Made by a program: the position numbers and the translations under genes. From JBCDJG01 sp038748065 (lineage in GTDB: Bacteria > Pseudomonadota > Gammaproteobacteria > Pseudomonadales > Halieaceae), in the NCBI GenBank assembly GCA_038748065.1, contig JBCDJG010000010.1:1-64000 (forward strand): 64,000 nt of DNA, written 5' to 3'. The notes beneath the pieces are model-generated. The model was not told the DNA's origin. It saw only the letters and a program-made list of their open reading frames with translations, and did not search any database. How positions within the stretch are numbered: position 1 is the first letter of the stretch; each line of letters begins with the position of its first letter. This document shows positions 16,180 to 23,704 of this stretch, in pieces.

Positions 16180-17586
16180 TCACTTTACAGCGAGGCCACG
16201 GCAGCAGAACGTCAGGGCCAGTAAAGTGAGGAATGTGAGGCTATTCGCGGCGATCTGAAGGTTAAAATCGGTGGCGGAATGCATAGTCACCCAGACAAGC
16301 GTCATCGTGACCGCAAAGCCAACACCTCTAGCTAGCGGATTCTCTCTGCGCTGCAGCTGATACGCCGTGAAGCCGGCCCATGGCAATATCGCGCCCAACA
16401 AGACCGCTGCGGGCACTCCTAGCTCAACCGCAAATTCGAGGTAATCATTGTGGGCGTGAAGATAGAGTCCCCGCAGATCGGGCTGCTGAAAATTTTGGAA
16501 CACGCCGTAGAAGGACCCGGCCCCGCTGCCAGTGAGCGGAAAGGCTTGTAGATAGTCGGCGGCATAGGCACTTGACTGTACGCGCGCCTCCTGAGGGGCA
16601 TTCGTTTGCGACAGGCGCTCCAACAATTCGTCGAAGCCAAACCACTTTCCCAGTATCAGCATGTCGACCAGAAACAAGCTCGCAAGGAATATCGCAAGGC
16701 GCCAGTTGAAATTGTAGCTGCTACCAATCTGACGGCTGGCGTACAGGGCGATCAGACCGGCCACTGCCAGCGCAGTAAAAAAGGCTATGTTTCCCATGCG
16801 CGCCCGCGTGAGTACCAGCGTAACCACCATAATCGCAATATAGATACGCAGGCGCATCTTCGGGCTGAGCAAAAGCTGGAGCCAGGCTCGCGCCCTCTCC
16901 CTCCAGTTTCGCGGGCTGCGAGTGGCCAACTGAGAAAGCAGCAAACCAATGCCTGCCGCTAGGCACATATTCAAATAGCCCGCCAGATGATTACGGTTGA
17001 CGAATGTTCCGGTTGCGACACCTCGACCGCTATACTTTTCCACCAAGAAACCGTACTCAAGACCACTTAGCACCATAAATGCGCCGTAGACCGCCTGAAA
17101 CGTGCCGCTGAATACGAGCACTTGCAGGAGGAGTACGACTCGCCGCTGGCTGTTAACCAGCGCGAGACACAGGAAGAAGCCTCCGCATAGTGTGAGGCCC
17201 TCTAACAGGTGATGGCGAGTAGCGTAGGGATCAAGGCTTATTGGCCGCCATCCTTCCACTACCTGCCAAGCATAAGCCTGCGGCGAGAGGGCAGCCACAA
17301 CCCCAGGCGGTAGAGGGACAGTCTGCAGAAGTATCCAAGCCTGAACGAGCAGGAGCAGAACAAGTGGTCCACACCCAGCTTGCCAAATCGTCGTCGAGAG
17401 ACTGGCCCGGTTTAGAAGCGCCAGTAACAACCAGAGGCAAAGGATGCTCCCAATGATCACTGCCAGCAGGCCGACACCCCAGACTCGGGCACTGGCAAAC
17501 GGTAGGGGCGCCCACACAAGCGAAGCCAGAAACAGAAAAAAGAGTATCGACTCAGCCTTTATTTCGCTCTGAATGCCCTTAGTCAT
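16180..17586 (-). CDS. O-antigen ligase/Wzy-type polymerase
   Basis: A 468-aa protein with about 12 membrane segments and the Wzy_C signature in the large periplasmic loop: FPLTGSGAGSFYGVF (about 330-344) followed by LYLHAHNDYLEFAVELGVP (about 357-375). The H-x-H-N-D-Y-L-E pattern is shared by WaaL ligases and Wzy polymerases. The adjacent flippase and Wzc make polymerisation of the EPS repeat unit the better guess. It is the first gene of the minus-strand EPS block, separated by 116 nt from the beta-barrel gene. No initiating phosphoglycosyltransferase (WcaJ/WecA type) is present in the window. Confidence 0.85.
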   Translation of the reverse strand: MTKGIQSEIKAESILFFLFLASLVWAPLPFASARVWGVGLLAVIIGSILCLWLLLALLNRASLSTTIWQAGCGPLVLLLLVQAWILLQTVPLPPGVVAALSPQAYAWQVVEGWRPISLDPYATRHHLLEGLTLCGGFFLCLALVNSQRRVVLLLQVLVFSGTFQAVYGAFMVLSGLEYGFLVEKYSGRGVATGTFVNRNHLAGYLNMCLAAGIGLLLSQLATRSPRNWRERARAWLQLLLSPKMRLRIYIAIMVVTLVLTRARMGNIAFFTALAVAGLIALYASRQIGSSYNFNWRLAIFLASLFLVDMLILGKWFGFDELLERLSQTNAPQEARVQSSAYAADYLQAFPLTGSGAGSFYGVFQNFQQPDLRGLYLHAHNDYLEFAVELGVPAAVLLGAILPWAGFTAYQLQRRENPLARGVGFAVTMTLVWVTMHSATDFNLQIAANSLTFLTLLALTFCCRGLAVK

Positions 17587-17734
17587 CTACCCCGCACACA
17601 ACCTGTCGAGCGCCGATCTTTGCTCACGATACTAAAGTCACGCACATTAGCGCGACACGAAGAAGTGCGCCAGCGTAAGAATTTCAAACACTCATAGGCT
17701 GGTCCGCCTTTGCTGATCCTCCGCGGTCACCCCA

Positions 17735-17764
17735 TTACCTGGGTGCTTTCAGACAATATATACT
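17735..17764 (+). promoter_or_regulatory. Possible promoter for the methyltransferase gene
   Basis: TTACCT (17735-17740) and TATACT (17759-17764) are separated by 18 bases. The ATG at 17772 lies only 7 bases after the -10 and has no Shine-Dalgarno, so a leaderless transcript is possible. The -35 match is weak. Confidence 0.35.
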
Positions 17765-17771
17765 CGGCCCC

Positions 17772-18896
17772 ATGAACTATGACAGCATCAATTCTCAGCG
17801 CGGGATGTTCTTCGACGAAGTGCGCAACAGAATGTATCGGCAGGCGATGCAAGAGGTTATCTCATCAGACTCCGTGGTACTGGACCTAGGCTCAGGCCTC
17901 GGTGTAATGGGCTTCATCGCTGCGGAACTCGGCGCCAAACGGGTCTACATGGTGGACCCAGCGGAAATCATGGATGTAACGCGCCAAGCGGTTGCGGCCA
18001 GCGCGCACGCGCAAAAGATTCAGTGCTTTCGCGACACTATTGAGGGCGTTGAACTACCAGAGCAAGTGGACGTCATCGTCTCCGTCATGACCGGCAACTT
18101 TTTACTGACTGAAGACCTGCTCCCGTCACTATTGATTGCACGTGATCGATGGTTAAGGCCCGGGGGCGCGATGATCCCCAGCGCCGCTACCATGCTAACG
18201 GCTCCCGCGAATGCGCCGAGATTGTTCGATTCGCGCATAGACTGCTGGAGAAGTGAGCTTTACAGCGGCGCTCTCTCACCCATTCGGCAGTTTTCGGCAA
18301 ATTCGCTACAGCATGCCAGTCCCCAGCAGCATGAGGCGATTCTGCTGGCTCCGGAGCAGCAGCTTTTACATCTGGACTTTATGGTAGACACCTCGGTGAA
18401 TTGTAGAACAGAGAGCCAGTTTACCGTTACTTCTGGGGGCGAGTGTCATGGCTTGTTGGGTTGGTTTGAGGTCGAGCTAGGGCAGCAGTGGCTTTCAACC
18501 GCGCCCGGTGCCGAAAAGACACACTGGCGACAGGTACTCTTACCTATCGCTAAGCCGCTATCGCTTAGCAAAGGCGACGAGATTCATGCAAAGGTCATAC
18601 ACTCTGCGCATCGCGATTGGACTTGGTCATTAAAAACTCCCGACGCCTTAGTCCGCCAATCCACGTTTCTCGCTTCACCCCGCAGCCTGGCAAACATGGC
18701 CAAGCACGCTCCCGACTACATGCCCCAGCTGAACCGTGATGGCCGTTTAGCGCTGCAGATCTTGAACATGCTTGACGGTGCACGCAGCCTTCACGACTTA
18801 ACCGAATTTCTGCAGACTAAAGATCCGAAGCGCTTTGACAGCGAGCACACTGTTATGGACTACTTGCACGAATTGATCGATCGTTTCACTGATTAA
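17772..18896 (+). CDS. PRMT-like class I SAM methyltransferase with PqqD-like C-terminus
   Basis: A 374-aa protein. The SAM-binding motif I is VVLDLGSGLGVMGFIAAELG (about 35-54), with the acidic VYMVDPAEI strand after it. The following PRMT-like half includes RWLRPGGAMIPSAAT and a beta-barrel-like region. The last 55 residues (from LNRDGRLALQILNMLDGARS to YLHELIDRF) resemble the helical half of PqqD/RRE domains that bind RiPP leader peptides. It lies 12 nt upstream of a Nif11-type peptide gene, so that peptide is the likeliest substrate. It faces the lasso operon. The PRMT double-E loop is not obvious, so the methylated atom (Arg N or another) is open. Confidence 0.75.
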   Translation: MNYDSINSQRGMFFDEVRNRMYRQAMQEVISSDSVVLDLGSGLGVMGFIAAELGAKRVYMVDPAEIMDVTRQAVAASAHAQKIQCFRDTIEGVELPEQVDVIVSVMTGNFLLTEDLLPSLLIARDRWLRPGGAMIPSAATMLTAPANAPRLFDSRIDCWRSELYSGALSPIRQFSANSLQHASPQQHEAILLAPEQQLLHLDFMVDTSVNCRTESQFTVTSGGECHGLLGWFEVELGQQWLSTAPGAEKTHWRQVLLPIAKPLSLSKGDEIHAKVIHSAHRDWTWSLKTPDALVRQSTFLASPRSLANMAKHAPDYMPQLNRDGRLALQILNMLDGARSLHDLTEFLQTKDPKRFDSEHTVMDYLHELIDRFTD

Positions 18897-18908
18897 ACGG
18901 AATTCAAT

Positions 18909-19139
18909 TTGTCCCTTCAAGTTGCCTTAGACTTCATTCACCATCTACGATCTCAGGACGACAGGCTTGGACTCAGCGTTGCGTCCAGCCTAGAGGATGT
19001 CATCGGCATCGCCAGGAACGCGGGCTTTCAGATATCAAGGGAAGAACTGCTTCGCGCACATGCCGTTGATTGGCAGATGCGAGCTCGGCGTTACATGGAT
19101 GCTGATGCAGCTAAATCGGAACCGGTAACCAAATGCTGA
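18909..19139 (+). CDS. Nif11-type leader-like small peptide
   Basis: A 76-aa protein from a TTG at 18909, with a weak purine stretch (CGGA) 8 nt before. It carries the Nif11 signature: VALDFIHHLRSQD, then SLEDVIGIARNAGFQISREEL (about 27-47) and AHAVDWQMRARRY. Nif11-like domains serve as leaders of RiPP precursors. The classical GG cleavage site is missing, and the tail is only MDADAAKSEPVTKC, ending in Cys. It could be a precursor with a very short core, or a structural Nif11 protein. The preceding methyltransferase gene is in the same short operon. Its 3' end overlaps the convergent 19091 gene by 49 nt. Confidence 0.75.
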   Translation: MSLQVALDFIHHLRSQDDRLGLSVASSLEDVIGIARNAGFQISREELLRAHAVDWQMRARRYMDADAAKSEPVTKC

Positions 19140-20155
19140 TTCGACACGGCGAGATAAGCTTTCGCCTCAAGAGGCTTATCCGGGTTGCATACCAGTTTTA
19201 GGTGATTGAGACGACAGTCTATCTGCATCACTTCCTCCTCAGGACCCAGTAAAGATTCCAGCACAAAGTCCTCAGGCCAGTTCAGATTCTCGAGTGAGGG
19301 GCTTGCATAGTATGGCAACGCTAGCAGCTCAGCTTTTTTCTCTCTGGTACACAGACTCGCGTCTTCCAGTGCGACAATCATGTCGGCGAGCCTAGCGCCA
19401 GGCACCAGAGAAGCTGAAAAGGCTTCCAGCCCAACCCTAGCTTGCAGAGTGGGAGCGAAGTCTACGCAGAGTACCACCCTATCGTAGAAGTTCATCAGCA
19501 GGCTGACTGCTTTGTCTATTGCATTCACTGGATACAAATAAGGCACACTCTCAAGTAAGGCCAGGACCTGGTTCGGGCGCAAACCACTGAATTGGACACG
19601 CAGGGACGCCGGCTGCCGAGAGAGCATTAAACCAATATAACTGGGCTGTGCTGAGCACGCGGGAAGCGCGCTACAGCGCAATGCCTCAAACAGAGCAACC
19701 TTGACATCCGCGGCGATGCCCAACAGGTTTGCACACTGACTCATCCATGCGATGACTCGCTCTGGCTGGTCATAATCACTGCGATCTATGTCAAAAAAGA
19801 CCGCTGGGGCGGCGTCAACTCCGGCTAGATCGAACTCCAACCATATCCCCTTTAGCAATCGATACCACTGCTCGTCACGGGCCCAACGCTCTATCAGATT
19901 CGAGATTTCTTCCGAGCCGTGAAACCTGGGCCGGGACAAGGCCCAGGCGCGCTGCCACTGCGGCAGTTGTTCCCGCAGTAGACGCTGCGAAAGATCTACT
20001 TGTTGACGTTTAGACTGTAGCCGGCACTCAAGCAGCACCTCAGCAATGCAAGGCAGGCTCTCGGAGGCTTCGAGCACCGCGGCTTGGGCGGCAAAATCCA
20101 ACAAAGATCTGGGTGCCGGCATACCCAAGCGTAGAAAATCGCTCAATATGCTCAT
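19091..20155 (-). CDS. Unrecognised 354-aa protein at the end of the lasso operon
   Basis: The ATG at 20155 is chosen because it lies 1 nt after the kinase stop; the longer frame to 20293 would sit inside the kinase gene. The protein is soluble-looking. Segments that look conserved are YRLLKGIWLEFDL, AQPSYIGLMLSR, CVDFAPTLQARVGLEAF and, near the C-terminus, LNHLKLVCNPDKPLEAKAYL. I have a weak memory of uncharacterised proteins with this last motif near Nif11/RiPP genes, but cannot name a family. It lacks nucleotidyltransferase, kinase or methyltransferase motifs. Co-transcription with the lasso genes and convergence on the Nif11 gene suggest a part in the same pathway. Confidence 0.75.
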   Translation of the reverse strand: MSILSDFLRLGMPAPRSLLDFAAQAAVLEASESLPCIAEVLLECRLQSKRQQVDLSQRLLREQLPQWQRAWALSRPRFHGSEEISNLIERWARDEQWYRLLKGIWLEFDLAGVDAAPAVFFDIDRSDYDQPERVIAWMSQCANLLGIAADVKVALFEALRCSALPACSAQPSYIGLMLSRQPASLRVQFSGLRPNQVLALLESVPYLYPVNAIDKAVSLLMNFYDRVVLCVDFAPTLQARVGLEAFSASLVPGARLADMIVALEDASLCTREKKAELLALPYYASPSLENLNWPEDFVLESLLGPEEEVMQIDCRLNHLKLVCNPDKPLEAKAYLAVSNQHLVTGSDLAASASM

Positions 20156-20156
20156 A

Positions 20157-21161
20157 CTAGCACTGATGGATACTACTGGCGTGATCGCTGGAGACTGCCG
20201 AAAGCTTCGCGAAGTCGCTTTCAAGGTTTTCGCACAGGGTATCAAGCTGTGAGAACGAGCGCTGCCAGGCGACCAGACGCACAGGCACAGCATCCATCAG
20301 GGCTCGAACTAGTTCCAATTCTCTCGCTCTATGTTGCGCTTGCAATCGGTAGTAGTACCCCGGATAGGTATTGCCAAGGAGGTGGGTCATCGCGGCTGTT
20401 GCGCCCAAAGCTGATATCTCAACCCCCTGCTGGGTGGTGGCACCAAGGTATATCGCCTTCAGAGTAGGTGGAGGATGAGTATCGCGGTGCGCCGCTATTC
20501 TGAGCGAATGTTTGTCGCCGTGTTGGTGGTTTGGGCCTGTATCGAGCCCTAAGGCCAGCAATGCATCTTCGCATAGGCGAAGTTCAGACTTACCAGGCAG
20601 TGCTAAAGCGCTGGAAGCCGAAAACTGGAGCGCAAGCACATCGTCGCTCACTAAGCGGTGTCCCCGCGCAACAAGAGCCGCGGCAGTGGTCGACTTACCG
20701 CTGCCACTGGTACCCGCCAAAGCGATCGCCCCGCCTTGCATATCAATGACACTCGCATGCAAACACAAGTGCCCCTGCAGCCTTAGCGCATAGGCCAGCA
20801 CGGGCCCAGTGAGATAGGCTTCCACATCTCGACAAGCCATACTCTTTGGCGAATCGACCCAAATGTGACGGCCGCTCGCATCCAGCGTGAATGACAGCCC
20901 ACCCCAGTAATCAATACGATAGCCTACTTGGTCCGGTTCCAGGTCGTCATGTTCGGGCGCATGCTTCGCGTGATCGACGCGTCCCGCGGTTTTATGGCTA
21001 AGCGTATGTACAAAGTTGAAGTGTTGGCTGCTATCTTCGGTTGAAGCGATCAGTATGCGTATGCCCGGGTCTCTGGTTGGGGGCGCTATATCTAGGCTGG
21101 TCAGTTCAAACGGGGCTTCGATACTAGTACCGTAGCCGTGAAAGTAATGGACTTCTTCCAA
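20157..21161 (-). CDS. HPr-kinase-like lasso peptide kinase
   Basis: A 334-aa protein with an N-terminal half that lacks motifs. A HprK/P-like kinase core follows: LHASVIDMQGGAIALAG, Walker A GTSGSGKSTTAAALV (about 150-164) and HRLVSDDVLALQF with the paired Asp. Homologues in paeninodin-type lasso clusters phosphorylate the C-terminal Ser of the precursor; the precursor 20 nt upstream ends in Ser. The start is a TTG at 21161, since the first ATG is far inside. It ends with TAG 1 nt before the next gene. Use of ATP and exact target are inferred from family knowledge. Confidence 0.85.
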   Translation of the reverse strand: MEEVHYFHGYGTSIEAPFELTSLDIAPPTRDPGIRILIASTEDSSQHFNFVHTLSHKTAGRVDHAKHAPEHDDLEPDQVGYRIDYWGGLSFTLDASGRHIWVDSPKSMACRDVEAYLTGPVLAYALRLQGHLCLHASVIDMQGGAIALAGTSGSGKSTTAAALVARGHRLVSDDVLALQFSASSALALPGKSELRLCEDALLALGLDTGPNHQHGDKHSLRIAAHRDTHPPPTLKAIYLGATTQQGVEISALGATAAMTHLLGNTYPGYYYRLQAQHRARELELVRALMDAVPVRLVAWQRSFSQLDTLCENLESDFAKLSAVSSDHASSIHQC

Positions 21162-21177
21162 TGGGGTGTTGCGTGCT

Positions 21178-21191
21178 GCCCTCAGGAGGGC
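21178..21191 (-). promoter_or_regulatory. Short hairpin at the precursor stop codon
   Basis: GCCCTC and GAGGGC arms with a 2-base centre overlap the precursor TGA (21182-21184). In lasso operons a hairpin after the precursor gene often protects the precursor part of the mRNA or dampens downstream transcription. No U-tract follows, so it is not a full terminator. Confidence 0.35.
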
Positions 21192-21379
21192 GGGTTCATC
21201 TCTTGATAGGCACCCTCTTCGGCGCTGTATGCCAGCGTTCCTTTAGACAAAGCTCTCAAGTCACCAAACTGTTTTACCGCCGGAGAGGAGTATTCCTTTC
21301 GGCGTCTAACTTCACGTCCATCGCCATCCTCTTGGATGTCCATCGCTTCCCCACTCCTGCCATCTAATCGCTTGTCCAT
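21182..21379 (-). CDS. Lasso peptide precursor
   Basis: The C-terminal half of the leader reads YSSPAVKQFGDLRALSK, matching the lasso leader pattern Y-x2-P-x-[LV]-x3-G with a Ser in place of the usual Thr at position -2. The predicted core is GTLAYSAEEGAYQEMNPPS (19 residues). Gly1 supplies the amine and Glu8 or Glu9 the side chain for an 8- or 9-residue ring. The 10-11 residue tail has Tyr12, Met15 and a final Ser. The frame allows ATG at 21379 (65 aa) or at 21343 (53 aa, leader 34). The second has AGGAG 10 nt upstream and looks better. It lies between the cyclase and the kinase genes. Confidence 0.88.
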   Translation of the reverse strand: MDKRLDGRSGEAMDIQEDGDGREVRRRKEYSSPAVKQFGDLRALSKGTLAYSAEEGAYQEMNPPS

Positions 21380-21416
21380 AACCCTTGCCTTGTCGGCTCG
21401 CCGTCAGCGAGTACTT

Positions 21417-23255
21417 TCACAGCTGTTGGCTTTGCGCCCAGTTCGAGAAGTTCAGCGGGAGTGTGGCGACTTGCGTCTCTTCTGGCCTCAACTTACCCGT
21501 GGCTCTAATGATACGTTGATATCTGTCAAGGTCAATATACTCCGCCAGCACCGGACTCATGGCTTGATTCCCTTTTTTGCCGGCCTTGGGCGATAGCATC
21601 GCGCGATAGACAGGGGAGACTCGCGGCATGGCCTTGCGCCGCATACGGACTGCCTCCGGCAGTTCCCCTCGCATGGCCGTGCGTAACAGTTGCTTACTTT
21701 CGAACCACGGGCTTGCCGGCATGCTCAGCAAAAACTCAACGAGATTGACATCCCAAAACGGATGGCGAAAGTCGATGGGCGCGCCACAAACCCGGGCATC
21801 AAAACGCCCCAAAATGCTGCGCCAGATCGGTGAGCGCACCTGGGCCAGCGCCTCCTCGCGTTCGCAGCCTGGACACTCGCCAGCTGTAGCGTAATACGTG
21901 TCCGTTGCCTCAAAGCGCGCCTGCAGTCCCGCGCGTTCCGCCTGTTCGGGACGAAACCACGGCGGCAGGCCAGGCTGCAACGGCGAGCGCTCGAACCGAG
22001 TTTTCAGCGAGCTGCGCAGGCGCAGCGCCGGACGACGACGGTGTACGCGAAGAAAATCCAGCACATCCCTGGTAAGCCGCAACCAATGGCCCTGCTGCAG
22101 CAATCGAATAAAGTGCATTCGGCTGGACATCATCAGTGGGTCTGCACCCAGCCCACTAAGCCCAACTCGACAGCCCTCAGACATCTCATCAAGCACAACG
22201 CGAAAAGCCAAGCCGAAGCTGTCGAAACTAGGTTCTGCCGCTAGCCAGTCTACAAACCCCTCCGGTTCCGCCTGAAAGCACATTTCAGGGCGCAGCTCAT
22301 GGGGATAGACCGGAAATCCACACTGCTTCCCTACATTGCGCGCATGGGCAAGCTCTTCATCTTCAGGCCAAAGGCTGCTGATATCGAGGGTATGGGCAGC
22401 CATGCGCCCAGACCTGAAGCTGGATTGCGCAGCCAGCGTCGCCACGGCTGTGGAATCCAGGCCCCCGCTCATAGCTATGGCGAAATCGCCATCCGGCAGC
22501 CTCGCATTCACCGCCTGGGTCAGCTTTTCTTTGAAAAGGTCTACGAAGTCATAGACGCTCCTCACCTCGGTTAGGGCCTGAGGTGCAAAATCCCAGTATC
22601 GCTCTTGAATGATCTCAGCATCGCAGGAGCGCATGATGTGGGCAGGCGGCAACGCTTGCACATGTTTGTAGATAGTTGATGCAGGATTCGTGTTGAAGCC
22701 AAAGGCCAAGAATTCCATCACCGACTGATCATTCAAACTCCTGGGCATACCCGGGAACTCACAGATGGCATTCATTGCATTGGATACTAAGAGCGCTCTA
22801 CCCAAGCACGCATAGTAGAGCCGCCGTACACCCAGTTGATCACAAAACCCATAGAGAGCGGCAGCATCCTGATCCCAGATGACAGCCGAAAAGTCCCCGC
22901 GCAGGTTCTCGATGCCGGCCTTACCCCAAATTCTCCAAGTGCTTAGCATGATCGCCGCATCCGCTGCGTCATCACTGAATGGGACACCGTTGTGCCGGAG
23001 TTTTGCCAACATCGCCTGACGGTTGTCTATACGTACATCTCCGACGATTACATACCGTCCATCATTGACCGGTTGAACGCTATTGATACTTGCCGGTGTT
23101 GTCTTCAGCAAAGCATGCACAAGGCCAACACCGGGCGCTGTCCAGACTTCTTGCAGATCAGGGCCGATACGTGAAAAGTATTTTGCGATGCGCTGCAACT
23201 CATCACGATCGACTGGCGATCCATCAAAATGTACCAGCGCGAAAAACGCGCTCAT
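21417..23255 (-). CDS. Lasso peptide cyclase (asparagine synthetase-like, C protein)
   Basis: A 612-aa asparagine synthetase B homologue. The N-terminal glutaminase-like domain begins MSAFFALVHFDG without the catalytic Cys2, so it cannot use glutamine, as in lasso cyclases. The ATP-pyrophosphatase motif AMSGGLDSTAVATLAAQ is at about 262-278, and DPLMMSSRMHF lies in the C-terminal half. It activates the Glu side chain with ATP and closes the macrolactam ring around the threaded tail. Its ATG overlaps the B2 stop (ATGA). The precursor gene starts 37 nt downstream. Confidence 0.9.
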   Translation of the reverse strand: MSAFFALVHFDGSPVDRDELQRIAKYFSRIGPDLQEVWTAPGVGLVHALLKTTPASINSVQPVNDGRYVIVGDVRIDNRQAMLAKLRHNGVPFSDDAADAAIMLSTWRIWGKAGIENLRGDFSAVIWDQDAAALYGFCDQLGVRRLYYACLGRALLVSNAMNAICEFPGMPRSLNDQSVMEFLAFGFNTNPASTIYKHVQALPPAHIMRSCDAEIIQERYWDFAPQALTEVRSVYDFVDLFKEKLTQAVNARLPDGDFAIAMSGGLDSTAVATLAAQSSFRSGRMAAHTLDISSLWPEDEELAHARNVGKQCGFPVYPHELRPEMCFQAEPEGFVDWLAAEPSFDSFGLAFRVVLDEMSEGCRVGLSGLGADPLMMSSRMHFIRLLQQGHWLRLTRDVLDFLRVHRRRPALRLRSSLKTRFERSPLQPGLPPWFRPEQAERAGLQARFEATDTYYATAGECPGCEREEALAQVRSPIWRSILGRFDARVCGAPIDFRHPFWDVNLVEFLLSMPASPWFESKQLLRTAMRGELPEAVRMRRKAMPRVSPVYRAMLSPKAGKKGNQAMSPVLAEYIDLDRYQRIIRATGKLRPEETQVATLPLNFSNWAQSQQL

Positions 23256-23704
23256 TTGCTTGAGCCGCCGAGGCTTTGTGGAAGTTCATCCATGGGCGTA
23301 TAGATTTCACGGACGTTCGTTAATTGTTGCAGTGGTCGACCATCAAGCTCCAGCCACGCGTGTGCCTGAAACTGGCCTGTCAGCGTGCGTACACCAAACA
23401 CAAGCCGCGGCCGCCAACCTAAGCGCTTCAAGTGGTAATGCAGGACGAGTGATTTGGTCAGACAGTCGGCTGGATACAGCGAGAAACGTTCGTTTGCATA
23501 ATCCACGATCTGCGCCAGCCTATCCGCTGCGTCATACCCGCCCCGCTGGGTTCGATAAGGCGGAACGTATTGGGCCAGCCATTCAAGCGAGCGGTAACAG
23601 TGGCGACAACTCGTCATCCGCAACCAGACTTCCATCAGCGGGATCTGGCAACTCACTCGCACTACGAAGAGCCTGTCTCGGAAGGTTAGTAACGGTGTGA
23701 TCAC
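23252..23704 (-). CDS. Lasso peptide leader peptidase (B2, transglutaminase-like)
   Basis: A 150-aa cysteine protease of the transglutaminase-like lasso B2 family. The hydrophobic N-terminal helix region (residues 1-55) is followed by the catalytic Cys in YPADCLTKSLVLHYHL (about 97). The catalytic His is in GQFQAHAWLELDGRPL (about 123), with an Asp seven residues later. It removes the leader so that the cyclase can act on the new N-terminal Gly. It carries no RRE (B1) part, and no separate B1 gene was found nearby. It overlaps the oxidoreductase upstream and the cyclase downstream by 4 nt each, so it is tightly coupled. Confidence 0.88.
   Translation of the reverse strand: MITPLLTFRDRLFVVRVSCQIPLMEVWLRMTSCRHCYRSLEWLAQYVPPYRTQRGGYDAADRLAQIVDYANERFSLYPADCLTKSLVLHYHLKRLGWRPRLVFGVRTLTGQFQAHAWLELDGRPLQQLTNVREIYTPMDELPQSLGGSSK

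Noticed and set aside
19091..20155. Nucleotidyltransferase often seen with kinase-type lasso clusters
   Set aside because: No GxD/DxD nucleotidyltransferase signature is visible in the 354-aa protein.
21182..21379. Core starting after the Thr two residues later (core AYSAEEG...)
   Set aside because: The acids would fall at positions 5, 6 and 11, none of which gives a 7-9 residue ring.
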